This document shows positions 11,635 through 22,267 of a DNA stretch of 64,000 nt, one piece after another. A model generated the notes under the pieces. It searched no databases and was not told where the DNA came from. It saw nothing but the letters and a program-made list of their open reading frames with translations. Source of the stretch: Piezodorus guildinii (Eukaryota > Arthropoda > Insecta > Hemiptera > Pentatomidae); assembly GCA_023052935.1 (NCBI GenBank), contig CM041294.1, forward strand, positions 27,764,641-27,828,640, in the 5' to 3' direction. A program made the translations under genes and the position numbers. Position 1 is the first letter of the stretch; the number at the start of each line of letters is the position of its first letter.

Positions 11635-11810
11635 AAAAAGGTGACATTTGACTTGGAAAAGGTAACATTTGAAATGGAAAAGGTGACATTTGACTTGGAA
11701 AAGGTGACATTTGAAATGGAAAGGGTTACATTTGACTTGGAAAAGGTTACATTTGACTTGGAAAAAGTTACATTTGACTTGGAAAAGGTTACAATTGACT
11801 TGGAAATGCT
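11635..11810. repeat. 21-base minisatellite, right foldback end
   Basis: Eight units of the reverse-complement form, with TTGACTTGGAAAAGG and TTGAAATGGAAAAGG variants alternating at the inner side. Because 21 is a multiple of three, both strands stay open and give a heptad-like peptide repeat (KVTFDLE), which is a by-product of the repeat. Confidence 0.8.
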
Positions 11811-12110
11811 ATATACATGTATGATATACCGTTGGAAAGCTAAAGATTTTAGAAAAAATATTATCTCATACACAAGCTTTTAAAAGTTAAGAGAGAGAGA
11901 TGAAAAGCTGATCAAACTAACTGATTATTTTAGATAATAATATAATAGATTTTTTAATAAAACACATGTTTCAATAGAAATTCCATTTAATTTTTTATTT
12001 AATGGTTTTACTCATTTTCATCTCTTACTGTACTTGAAAATTCTTTAATCGATTTTAGAAATGGAGGTAAGTGAAAGTCGTGTGTTGTCCGCACCAGATT
12101 TTTTTTGTAG

Positions 12111-12245
12111 AGACATACCCGATTCACTAGCAGTATGAAATATACTTTAGGACCTATTCTCATACCAACTACATATACCTAATAAATTTCATAAAAATCG
12201 GTCCAGCCGTTACGGAGAAGTACGATCACAAACACCGTAATACTA
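12111..12245. other. Repeat tail with AAAATCGGTCCAGCCGTT
   Basis: This short block follows the Rep-A end and contains AAAATCGGTCCAGCCGTT, a phrase that occurs in the tails of many insect repeats. Related wording (AAAATCGTCGGAACCGTTTT) is found inside Rep-A itself. Which element it belongs to cannot be told here. The remaining sequence to 12472 holds nothing recognised. Confidence 0.35.
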
Positions 12246-12472
12246 GATTTTTATTTATTAGATACGTTTGTAATAAAATTTGCCTGTTGTTCGAAAATTT
12301 TTAAATCTTTTCGAGATAAAATCTCCACTGAGGCTCTTTTGCTTGCAATCCTGATACCTCCTCCTATTTACATTAAAGCTTCCACTTTTTTCGCCCTTTA
12401 GCCAAAAGCTTCTGTATCACCTTTGGCTCATTTAATTTCATAAAAACTAAAATGAGGTTCTCACAGTTACAG

Positions 12473-12616
12473 GAGCTGAGGAATGCAGCGGGTGGCGAAG
12501 AGGAAGGAGGAACACGACGGTCCATCGCAAGTCGACGGCCTTCCTGGGGGTACCGGACGAGCCCGAAGAAGGAAGTCTCAGGGTCAGGTCCTTCTCTTTC
12601 ACGAGCAAAGGAACTG
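12473..12616 (+). CDS. RGK-family small GTPase, N-terminal exon (partial gene)
   Basis: The exon is bounded by an acceptor ending TTACAG (12467-12472) and a strong donor GTGAGT (12617). In the frame that keeps phase 1 at both ends it reads 48 open codons, basic and arginine-rich at first, ending in GVPDEPEEG, then RVRSFSFTSKGT. Joined to the exon at 51681 this gives SKGTG followed by INRGDSFRKK, matching the arrangement before the GTPase domain in insect RGK proteins as I know them. A different frame is also open here for 76 codons but does not respect the splice sites. RGK proteins (Rad, Gem, Rem, Rem2; Rgk1-3 in flies) are membrane-associated Ras-like proteins that damp voltage-gated calcium channels. 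The start codon exon is not in view, or was not recognised. Confidence 0.6.
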
Positions 12617-12785
12617 GTGAGTTCAATGAGATATATCGTTATACCTAATCAATTAAATTATTGTTATCTTTATGATTTGTAACATGTTTTCTTTTTAAAT
12701 TGTTTTAATCTATATTATAAAAAAAAAAAAAAACTGATAATGGCTATAACAACAGGTGCAATCTATCACAAACTTTTGAGCATAA

Positions 12786-13458
12786 AGCTTCTTTTTTTTT
12801 TTTTTTTTTTATTTAAAAGAAATTTACAACTGTATTATACAATAAAATACATTAAGTAAATGTGCTAATATATCAAGTGGGCGTGATACAGGCATGTAAA
12901 GAAACTACCCAGTGGTAGCACTTCAAAGTTTATTCAGCTAAGTAGGTCTCGAGGCCATCGTCTTTTCAGCCGCCTAGGAAGATCATCAAGAATAGGAGAT
13001 GAGAGTTTGCGGACGAGCGGGTTGGAGTGGACGGGTAATTTGGAATAAAAGGAGGAATATCTAGTTGGGGCTAGATCTGCGACTAATGGGATATTTAGGT
13101 CTTTATGAATTATTTTATTGGTAACAAAGTAAGGGGCGTTTAGGATCTTTCGGAGGATTTTGGATTGCAAGGATTGAATGCGGGAAGAATTGGATGGTTT
13201 GGTGGATCCCCATAACTCAATCCCATATGTCCAAATAGGCCTAATGATAGTAATATAAATTAATTTTTTGTAGTATGTGGAAAGTTTTGATCGTTTGTCC
13301 AGTAAGTGTTGTAGTAAGCGGTATCTACGAGCTGTTTCTTGTTTTTCAGTCTAGTGTGAGGAGTCCAAGTAAGACGTTTGTCTAGATGAAGTCCTAGGTA
13401 CCGGATCTGTTCAACTGAGGTGAGTGGAATATTGTTAAAGGGAATAGTGGGACAGGCC
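12786..13458 (-). pseudogene. Jockey-like LINE 3' fragment
   Basis: The minus strand shows the C-terminus SKILRKILNAPYFVTNKI...RRLKRRWPRDLL, nearly the same as the full ORF2 at 22534-25230, followed by the same 3' UTR and a poly(A) tail (T run 12792-12810 on the plus strand). Upstream it covers QIRYLGLHLDKRLTW but has frameshifts. It is 5'-truncated at about 13458, where a scrap of an RTE-type LINE abuts it. Confidence 0.8.
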
Positions 13459-13565
13459 ATATAATTGTCCGTAGTCCGCTCAACCAGTCTTTCCCACTGT
13501 GCTCTATCTTCTGCCATTGTTATCCTTATTCCTAGCTTTCGGAGGTCACCGCTTACTGACCCTAC
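13455..13565 (-). pseudogene. RTE-type LINE C-terminal scrap
   Basis: The minus strand reads GDLRKLGIRITMAEDRAQWE then RLVERT, the last residues typical of RTE-like endonuclease/RT proteins found in many invertebrates. Only about 35 codons remain, joined directly to the Jockey fragment. Confidence 0.55.
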
Positions 13566-13774
13566 ACAAGTACGTTTTTTTCAACACTACCTAGACAACA
13601 TACATAACTGGTTTATGAAGTAGAAAGGTCTCATGTCAACTTTACAAAGAGACCTGCGAATTGCCCTCCAGTTTACATAAGCAATCACTCCACACTGCAA
13701 ACAAATGCAGTAACTTACATAAAACAAAATTACAGACCAGTTAAAAAATAAAAAACATTTAAAAAATAGTAGTA

Positions 13775-15063
13775 TTAGGTTGTGTCACATGAAATGTCCG
13801 TTTCCAAGGTAAAGGATTTTTATTAAAAATACGATATGAAAACAAGATAATTTTATTCGAAGTATTTACCTTCTTTTTCTACACATTTTTCCCAACGTGA
13901 TACAAACTTTTTTTATCCCCGAACTGAAAAACTCTGAGCTTTGAAGTGAAACAAAATCTGAAAACGCACTTTTCAAATGATCATCATTTTTAAAAAGTTT
14001 TCCTTTGACGAAGTTGTCTAAATTCCTGAACAGGTGGTAATCTGTTGGAGACAAAATGGGAGAATATAGTGGGTGTGGAAGAACTTCGTAGCCCATTTCT
14101 TTCAATTTTCACGGTATGTTTTGAAACATGGGGTCTTGCTGCCGTCCAGTGAGATCATAAGGTACCCATGTATCGAGCTTTTTTACTTTCCCAATACACT
14201 TTAAATGTCTGGAAACGGTAGATGCACTTGCATTTAGTTGTGCTGAGAGTCCTTTAACTGTTTGGTAGGGGTTTTCTTCTACTGTATGTTTGAGGAGATC
14301 GTTGTCTATTACGGACGGAGGTCTTCCTCGGGGCAAGTTTTCCAAGTCGGTATCCCCAGCTGAAAACTTTTCACTTGATCATCATTTTCAAAAAGTTTTC
14401 CTTTGACGAAGTTGTCTAAATTCCTGAACAGGTGGTAATCTGTTGGAGACAAGTCAGGAGAATATGGTGGGTGCGGAAGAACTTCGTAGCCCAGTTCTTT
14501 CAATTTCTGCAGGATATGTTTTGAAACATGGGGTCTAGCGTTGTCGCGTAAGAGTAAAGGACCCTTCCGATTTACCAATCCAAGTTGTTTTTTTAATAAT
14601 TTTGTGTGCATTTGGTCAATTTCATTGCAGTACGTTGTAGAGGTAATGGTTTCACATCTAGGTAAAAAGGAATACTAAATTATCCCAGCTATGGACCATC
14701 ATACTGTAACCATCAATTTTTTGGGATTTAAACTTAGCAAACCAACGGCGAATGGTCCGTTCATTAACACTCCCTTCCCCAAACGCCTTGCAAATATTTC
14801 TAGCAGCCTCAGCTGCTGAATGGCCGAGTTTAAACTCGTACAAAAATATTACTCGATAATCGCTTGTTTCCATGTTCATATTTGGAGGTATAATAAAGAA
14901 TAGGTAATTAATTGGGAAGCTAATGTTTATAATACAAAGGTAGAGGATTAGTAACTGTTTACTTTAAATATGTAAACATTCGGAAGAAAACAACAGAGAC
15001 CTACAAAATCCTTTTTGTAATTCAGAAACGATAAAAACGGACATTTCATGCGAAACAACTCAA
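13775..15063 (-). mobile_element. mariner-type transposon with intact ends
   Basis: The left end TTAGGTTGTGTCACATGAAA and the right end, read inward, TTGAGTTGTTTCGCATGAAA are imperfect inverted repeats of about 29 bases that both continue into TGTCCGTTT. TA dinucleotides flank both ends (13773-13774, 15064-15065). The total of 1289 bases is right for a mariner. The interior is rearranged (see the transposase entry), so this copy cannot encode its own enzyme, but its ends could still be mobilised in trans. Confidence 0.85.
13866..14879 (-). pseudogene. mariner transposase, scrambled
   Basis: Reading along the minus strand: first HTH (HSAAEAARNICKAFGEG, RTIRRWFAKFKS) at 14879-14690; then HSWDNLVF; then the catalytic C-terminal part LLLRDNARPH...LSPTDYHLF (14560-14400), in which the two aspartates are separated by 34 residues as in mariner; then, out of order, the linker RGRPPSVIDN and second HTH QLNASASTVSRHLK (14345-14170); then a second, diverged copy of the C-terminal part (SPTDYHLFRNLDNFVKGK, 14050-13950) running to the end. 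The central part with the first catalytic aspartate is absent from both halves. It looks like two internally deleted copies joined between one pair of ends. Frameshifts are present. Confidence 0.8.
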
Positions 15064-15065
15064 TA

Positions 15066-16479
15066 TTTCAGCTTTATTGACTGGTAACCAACCCACGAAC
15101 GACTTTCGAATGACTTACAAACGTTTTCACGTAAACTGCATGGATACATCAACAAACTTTATCATAAGTTACTTACATAAGACGCGTTGGATGGGGGACC
15201 TCATGGCGAGAAAAAATAGTTCTGCTGAAGGTCAGAAGGAATGCGCCAATAAGTGCCTACTTCTTCATGCCTAGCCATGCCAATTTTATGTCATAAGTAC
15301 TCATTTTGTTACTGTATGATATCTCACAATTGTAAATAAAATTATTGAGTTGAAAAAATAAAAATAATGTTTTATAAATCACTAATATGATTATTTTCTT
15401 TCCAAAGCAATTTAAGACTATTTTAGCTCATCTGCAACATTAAAAACTTATGTCAATTTAATTTCAACATGTACCAATAATGTTCAAACCATTATTCGTA
15501 TAACCCTCACATGTCAACTTAGTATAAATAGAACCAAGACCATTATCAAAGAAAAGATCACATATAATAGTGAAATTATAATTTTTTAGAAGCGACTCAC
15601 AATATACAATATAATGTATAAATATTTTTTTTTTTTTAGTATTGTCTAAAATCATACATTATATAACTGCCTATTCTAATAACCAAGAACAGTGAATTTC
15701 AGAGGTCTAAAAAAAAAAAAAGAAAAGAAAAAAACTATTAGTTGTCCTTGGAAGCTCATAGAATTGGTGAAGAATCTCTAGAATACTTGGTTACTTAAAA
15801 TACTGTCAAGGTTTATAATAAAAAAAAACAATTCAGTGAGATCTTTTGGCTATTTTCGAAGAAATAACAGTTCAATATCCAGTAATTGGCCTTTTAATAA
15901 ATAATTCCAAGATCTATCAGTCGAGGTGGTCTCTGCCCACGTATCAGACTAGTTTACCATGTGTTGTTAGGTGGGGTCATATTGATTGATATGCAATTTG
16001 CACTACAAATAGCATGCTATGAGACGTTCTCTTGCAATATATCACTTGACACATTGTAAATCAGAATATGTCTAACATGAGTTAACATTCCAATTTATCT
16101 TCGAAATTAACCCAAATATTTAAAACGTTGTAATATAAAAGCCATTTTTACTTTCATATACACCCTATAAGTATAAAAAATATTTGCTGAACCGGAATTG
16201 CTTAAGTATTCTATATGCATCTCTACCTATGTAACTATTCTATATGTAGTTTAATGAACAGAATTAAAGATTATATTTTTTATTATTTACAATTATTATT
16301 ATTATATTTTGCATCACTTAAATTGTAATTGCTTTATATATTTAAGTTCACTTTTCTTTTGGAATGTATAAGTTTTCTTTTCATAAAACATGTGGTTGTT
16401 CATGAGGAAAAGATATAATCTGCGAAATCAGTTCACACCATTGAAATTCAACCATTAACATTCTAGATCTACGTCAACC
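15066..16479. other. No gene seen
   Basis: Mostly AT-rich. A 65-codon plus frame at 15077-15274 has no recognisable motif. Bases 16000-16020 contain AATAGCATGCTAT, which also occurs in the MITE at 36176-36322. Nothing else could be supported. Confidence 0.35.
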
Positions 16480-17100
16480 AATCTTTTGTAAATTAATTTT
16501 TCGACAAGTTTAGAACATATTGAAGAGACCAATATGTCTGTTAGAGGATGATTTGTACATGTCTTAGTCTTTTTTGTGTATCATTTTTATGATTGAATAT
16601 TTCCACTGTGTTGGGAATTTAGCTGTCCTAAGTATATTTCGTGAGGAACTATAGAGCTTCCTTGGTCATCAGTTGAAGCGCCTCGTCAGTTATTAAACAT
16701 AACCTGGGGCTTTTCTTCTAGCCAAGTGTCTGATTTGTTGAGTTGTGCGACTTGTGAAGCAATGAAAGATATAGGAGGTAGTGTCAACTGTAGTGGAATG
16801 TCGAGAGTTCTTTCAACTAAGTTTTCATATTTTTTTTATTAAGACCATCAGTCGGTGGTATAAAAACAAAGAAAAGATGATCTTCAAAATTTTCAGGTTT
16901 TTCCTTATCTGACATGGTCCATGAACCATCTTCTTTCCCAGTGGTATTGACACCTATCGATGTTTCAAAAATGTCTTGGTATGCTCCCACAAGCTTCCAT
17001 CATCAGATGATAGGTCGTTTAAATAGGTATCATAGTTCTATTGAATTTTTGTATCTGTCGTTTAATTTTTTGTCTGTCTGAGGGAGCTCTGTTAGTCCTA
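16480..17100 (-). pseudogene. Decayed LINE reverse transcriptase fragment
   Basis: The minus strand, across several frames, resembles the front of a LINE RT: WLEEKPQVMFNN, then QWKYSIIKMIHKKD, then a damaged SNRHIGLFNMF block and KLIYKRL-like wording, which is the W-K-x-S-x-I...S-x-Y-R-P-I-S-L-L...E-K-L pattern. Many stops and frameshifts make it an old copy. It does not match the young Jockey family in this window closely. Confidence 0.5.
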
Positions 17101-17929
17101 TCTTAATCCTCAATCCAATTAACTTTCAATTAATGAAGAATTATTTTATATTGCATTTATAAATTGAACGCAATTAAATATATTTTTAATTAATAATTAC
17201 CAAATCATCTCTAATGGATAGTAATGCCGAACTTCGAAATAAATTCAAATTATTGTTTGCCTTGGGAACAAGTATTGTGCTTTTAACAAGAGCAAATACT
17301 TTAATTATGGTCCCTTGTTTCCTTGAGAAAAACCAAAGGAAGAAGAAAAGTGGTAATAGAATTAGCTTGCTCTAGCTGGCCAATAATACAAGATCACAAG
17401 ATAAACAAGTCCCTTTATTGGATAATTCAACAATAATAGTGGTTAGTCCGTGTAAGGTACTTTTTCCACTATCGTGGCGTTTTGAACTTCATTATTATTA
17501 TCCTTCCCGAACTGCTATAGTAACCAGCTCGTAGTTTTCATATTAGTTTACTCAAAAACTAGGCATGTCCTTAAACATTTAAACATAAAATTTACATCAT
17601 AATAATTTTAGATAAAAATACCAAATAAAAATACAGTTTACGTATTTATATATGGTTCAAACTCACTGCCATAACAAAAGAGATGTGAATTAAAACACTT
17701 CTACTTATTTACTTATTATCTATTATAAAGAGAGTTAATTATGTATTCTAATAATGGAATAACCATTTTTATATCAATGTTTTATTACCAATAATATAAT
17801 TATTATATCATCCTCTCTTCTAACATCCAGGATATTTCCTCATCATTAGGTGTTTACGCTGGGCTACCCATGGAAGATCAGTACTTCCAAGTGACAACTC
17901 AAATTTAGGGTGGTTCGGTTATAGTTAAT
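17101..17929. other. No gene seen
   Basis: AT-rich with no recognised motif or shared repeat. Confidence 0.35.
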
Positions 17930-18340
17930 TAGTGGACTGTGCTATGTATCGAGAATACTGGGAGGAATAGAATTAATTTTGAATCATTTCAAATAGAACA
18001 GTTTCCCGGGTTACAAGCAAAAACGTTTCTTAGTAGGGCTATACAAAAAATATATCCCTCCACTCGTACAGCAGGGATAGCGGGGTGCCTGAGGAGTCTT
18101 AGCCCGGACGGCAAGAGAAGCGGAAGTCCAACGACGAACGGAGGTCGGGGGGTCAAACCAGGGAACAATTATGCAGATATGTCCAAAGATACATTAATGC
18201 TATATTATGTGGTAAATAGAACCTCAGTATTCTCGATAATAACAATGCCTTGGTGTACCATGTCCATATGTGAAATAAGTGCTATTTTATAAATAAATGT
18301 GTATTTTAAGTTAATTACTTTATTACCCTTTATGCCACCG
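17930..18340 (+). repeat. Rep-B, copy 1 (unclassified interspersed repeat)
   Basis: The sequence from GTGCTATGTATCGAGAATAC to the AAATAAATGTGTATTTAAG-like end recurs in reverse complement at 61130-61557, with matching GC-rich centre and matching AT-rich tail. A 117-codon frame (17939-18292) is open here and a 93-codon frame is open in the other copy; both contain IEN-x-GRNR and IEQFPG, and both have a GGRGV phrase, so part of it may once have been coding. I do not recognise a protein family. It may be a LINE 5' or ORF1 segment or a non-autonomous element. Confidence 0.55.
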
Positions 18341-19014
18341 AAACATAGTAACTGTATGTATTCAGAAAATTATACAAATTTAACGATGAATCACAATACA
18401 TTTCTTAACCTAACTAAATACATAAAGAAGACATAATAAACAAAATTAACTTCATGAAACATAAAAAAAAAAATAAATAAAACATTCACTATTACAGTAA
18501 AGAGGCATTGAATACCGCGGATGTAGCGATTATTTTACGCATTATTAATTAATTAGCAATTATTAATTTAACCGTAAATTAATCCTTAATAACTCATTTA
18601 ATTAAATATACGAATATGAATGTAATTAATGAATAGAATTGTTATAACTATTTATGTGACCATAATTATAAATATTTGTGAAAACGTAGCTTGAACCGAT
18701 ACATGGTTAAATTTATTACAACTGTAAAATAATTACAGGTACTTTTTTTAAGCAAATTTCAAGGAACTGGTAAAGATCGCTGCATCCGATCGTATTCAAT
18801 GCCCTTTCACTACGCGACATTGTTTTGTGATTCGGAGCAAAATTTCTCTTATTAATTCTTTATATAGATTCTATCTAATCTGAAATGCTAGTTTATTATT
18901 TATTTTTTATAAATTACAATAAGTATATTTGATATGATGATATATTTAAGGAAAATAAATAACAAAAATACTCTACACAAACACATTTATAATTGTTTAT
19001 AGCTTCGGGGTAGT
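18341..19014. other. No gene seen
   Basis: AT-rich. No motif or shared repeat noticed. Confidence 0.35.
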
Positions 19015-19257
19015 ACTTCATTATGGTTTATCATTCGGAAAAATTAAGTCAGACATAAAAATAACTTTACATGCTAAATTATTTCTGGTATTTCCAAAAC
19101 AGAAATTTCTATAGCCAACAATGCGTTCTACTTTATCAAAAGCGTATAAATCATTTACAGTATTGAAAGTTTGTCAGTAAAAAGTAGAAACAAAACTACA
19201 ATTTTTAAAGAAATCACCGAGTCGTTATATAAAACCCAAAATATTCTTATATTTATG

Positions 19258-20007
19258 TTTGTTTGTTTAGGTTTTAAGGCGTAAAACCCTAAGGTCATCA
19301 ACGCCTAGACACTATATGCATATTCAATCTTTATAAAAAAGAACTATTAGGTAATGGGTGATTGAGAGAAAGAAAGAAAAAAATAATAAAATAAAATAAA
19401 TAAATAAATAATAAATAAATAAAAATAAAAAAAAATAAAGAAAGAAAAAAAAATATTTTTATGTAAACAATAGTTTAAAAAGCTAATACTAGTAATGCTA
19501 ACTGACTAGGAATGGTCTTTATAATTTTGATAATAATGATTGCTCCTTAAGAAAATCAAAAACTAATTCAATGGTTTTCTCTCTATCACCCAGCACCGCT
19601 GAAATATTCGGGCTTAGTCCAATTTTATTCAGGTGTGATGAATAATAAGGGCATTCTTGAAAAATATGCCGAATGGTAAGGGTTCCATCACAGTGCTGGC
19701 ATCGGGGCACCGGCTGCCTAGCAAAAAGATAAGAGTGCGTCAGCCGCGAGTGTCCTATCCTTAGCCGGGTCAACGCGACCTCCTCCCTCCGGCTGCTACG
19801 GCTAGATGTAGACCAGGGTTTCACTGTTTGTTTTATATGCTTCAGTTTGCTTACCTGGCTATCGTCCCACATTTTCTGCCATCGGTCATCTTCTTGCTTT
19901 CTGAGCGGTTCACTGAGTTCAGACGGTGTCAAGATGGCTGTTCCTCTCCCTGGCAGTGTGAGCGCCTGCTTCGCTGCCCGGTCCGCAAGCTCGTTACCGG
20001 TAATTCC
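19258..20007 (-). pseudogene. LINE 3' fragment with RNase H end and zinc knuckle
   Basis: The insertion is flanked by the duplication ATATTTATG (19249-19257 and 20008-20016). On the minus strand it begins at the RNase H end GITGNELADRAAKQALTL-type wording, continues in one open frame of 137 codons with LTRLRIGHSRLTHSYLF and the knuckle CQHCDGTLTIRHIFQEC, and stops at 19519. The 3' UTR is rich in AAAT/AAAG and ends with AAAC units at 19258. It is a 5'-truncated member of the RNase H-bearing LINEs, distinct in sequence from the copies at 780-1735 and 50870-51500. Confidence 0.75.
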
Positions 20008-20458
20008 ATATTTATGTAATAACCATCTATATTTATGTAATAACCATTGTAAAAAAAGATAAGCTCAGATAATCTAGGCATACTAAGATATATATAAGAA
20101 TAATTTGTTATAGAGACATGTCTCTGAAATTATCGAAAAAACGTATATATTTGTATGACATTGAAATGAACTAAAAAATCATTATGGTTTATCATCCGGA
20201 AAAATTAAGTTATACATCAAAATAATTTTATGTGTTAGTTTTTTTCTGGTCTTTCCAAAGTTGGAATTTCTGTATCCAACAATTCGTTCTGTTTTACCAA
20301 AAGCGTAGAAATCATTTACGGTTTTAAAATATTGTCCGTAAAAAGTAGAAACAAAACTAAAATTTTTAAAGAAATCACCGAGTCGTTATATAAAACGCAA
20401 AATATTTATTTAATAACCATTGTACGGAAAGATGGGCGCAGAAAATGTAGGTATACAA

Positions 20459-20460
<2 letters not shown>

Positions 20461-20522
<62 letters not shown>
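20461..20522. repeat. (TA)n microsatellite
   Basis: An uninterrupted run of about 31 AT dinucleotides inside unit 2 of the local duplication. Confidence 0.95.
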
Positions 20523-20525
<3 letters not shown>

Positions 20526-20612
20526 AATAATTTGTTATAGAGACTTGTCTGAAATTATCGAGAAAAAAACGTATATATTTGCATGACATTGAAATGGACT
20601 AAAAAAATGCCG

Positions 20613-22267
20613 ATCATATCATTTAAAGTAAATTTACTAAGGAACAAGATAATGTAAAAATGGCTGATATATCTTAAATTGAACGAGTAAGGCACACGTT
20701 TGTCCCAAAAAGTGCGTTTGGAACCACTGTGCGCTACGACGCTACATCATTTATACTAGAGTACAAGCTTCGTTATTCCGTCTTGTCGAGCCTTCTAAAT
20801 TCTCCAGTGGCCTCATCCCTCTTCAAACCCACAATTTTGTTTTTACATACCTGCCATTTGTATCCCGGGAATTTGAACATTAAGGAATGTGCTTCATAAC
20901 TGTTTCAAAAGATTGATCTATTTGTGAAAGAATTTAATTAATCGCTCTATTTTTTGTCCTTGTCGTTGACTTTTTTCCCTGTGTTGATATTTACGACCCT
21001 TAATTTTCTATTCATCTTGAATTTCGGCATTATAATTTGAATTATTCTTCGTATATCTCAACAGCCGTTTTTTGTCTGGTTTTTTTTTTTATTTATTTTT
21101 TTTTTTTTTCTCAAGGACGCTTAATTTTCTTTTCTCTTCTCTTCAACCATTATTGTTAATTTATTTTTTGATGTAGAAATTTGTTGATAAGACTATGGCA
21201 TAATTTTTCTTCTTATCCCCATATCGCTTATACCTAATTTTATTTTTCTCCATTGAATCAAAATTTTAGAAAAAATATTATAATTCTAAAAATTTAACTT
21301 GGGATCAAATTTTAGAGTAAATGGAAAAGATTAGCTGGCGTTAGTTAATTTCTCCAGATCGGCTTTCTCTTATAGAATGTTACTAACAAAAGAATTTAAC
21401 TATTAGTGAATTTGTTATATTAAATTTAACTAATTGTAAATTTGACTATTTGTGAATTAATTTTAGTACATAAATCACATGGGAAGTGTTTGTTTCTTAT
21501 TTTGTTATTGATTATTTATATTGATAGATTAAAGATTAATTTTGTTATTAAAAACAGACTCCACGGACGGTCAATAGACCATGTAGTGTGTCTGATTTTT
21601 ATTATTGTATTTTGTAATTTGTAAATTGTTTATTTTTTATTTGTTTATTTGCTATTTGATGTAATTTTGAAAAATAAAAATAGACTTTTCTATCTATCTA
21701 TCTATCTATCTGAATCAAAATTTGCAAAAACAACAGGATTTTTTTACTCAAAGGAGGGGGATCTTCAACATTTATTTCTTATATATAACTGAATGAAAAA
21801 TGAAGATATTGAAAAATAGAGTTTTAAAAAATGGACAGACCACTGCGCATACGTCAGTATGGAGCATGTTGATAACGTCACCATGGTTACGAAATCGAAG
21901 CTTTTACCTCTGCCAAAAATCGCATAAAGAAGTTATCACTTCAAAAAGTCCCTCATATATTTGTTTTGTTTAATTCTACGGTATTTTAATTAAATTTACC
22001 TCAAATTATTAATAATGATTAGAAAATGTTTTTGGTTCCTTAGAAATTCTGATGAGGCCTCACTTTCCATCCCAATACACTCGACTATTCTCTTTTGTTC
22101 GAGGTCTTTTCATATTTCTCATTGTCTTCATTCAAGAAGCTTCGCGTCTTTTCTTCCTTAGATTTTCCTAATGATTTCTTCTTTTTATAACATTATTCAC
22201 TTCTCAAAATCCTTCAGCTTTCGTGCGTAGCATTATTTATTTTTACATATTAAAAAAATATGTTTGA
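20613..22267. other. No gene seen; small LINE scrap and (CTAT)n
   Basis: Bases 20765-20840 resemble, on the minus strand, part of the LINE at 46087-46880 (the CTTCTAAATTCTCCAGTGGC stretch and its neighbours). Bases 21690-21715 are a (CTAT)n tetranucleotide run following what may be a LINE 3' tail. The remainder is AT-rich without recognisable genes. Confidence 0.4.

Larger units (their letters stand above)
8109..11810. mobile_element. Foldback element built of inverted tandem arrays
   Basis: The ends are perfect inverted repeats starting AGCATTTCCAAGTCAATTG, and a 4-base duplication ATAT (8105-8108 and 11811-11814) flanks them. Uninterrupted Rep-A copies at 43170 and 52767 show the expected empty site. 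From each end inward the element has a 21-base minisatellite, about 230 bases of single-copy inverted sequence, then a long array of about 112-base units; the right arm is the reverse complement of the left in layout. Units become more degenerate towards the centre (about 9880-9990). No transposase is visible; the 64-codon frame at 9558-9752 falls in degenerate units. Long tandem-repeat inverted ends are the hallmark of foldback transposons; a 4-base duplication differs from the 9 and 7 bases of FB and Galileo. Confidence 0.8.
3513..12110 (-). mobile_element. Rep-A copy 1 (Helentron/HINE-like), split by two insertions
   Basis: Three blocks, 3513-4005, 8014-8108 and 11811-12110, read in order on the minus strand as one Rep-A element when compared with uninterrupted copies such as 42565-43470. 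The hairpin end (CTTACTATATATAGTAAG) is at about 3530 and the TCTGGTGCGG-type end at about 12105, with the subterminal motif ACTTTCACTTAC present near it. The blocks are separated by a Penelope-like insertion and a foldback insertion, each flanked by a target duplication. No transposase or helicase is encoded. Confidence 0.7.
19015..20612 (+). repeat. Local direct duplication (two ~430-base units)
   Basis: Unit 2 (about 20175-20612) repeats unit 1 (19015-19257 plus 20017-20170), for example GTAGAAACAAAACTA and AAATCACCGAGTCGTTATAT in both. Unit 1 carries a LINE insertion at 19258-20007; unit 2 has a (TA)n expansion where unit 1 has a short TATATATA. The units are diverged by small changes throughout. 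Confidence 0.75.

Noticed and set aside
11577..11883. Open frames on both strands giving a heptad-like peptide (KVTFDLE repeats)
   Set aside because: They are produced by the 21-base minisatellite at the foldback end, whose length is a multiple of three; both strands are open and no start context or conserved domain exists.
12452..12682. 76-codon frame starting MRFSQLQ
   Set aside because: It reads through the splice acceptor and donor in a different frame; the phase-1 exon reading at 12473-12616 joins to the RGK exon and is preferred.
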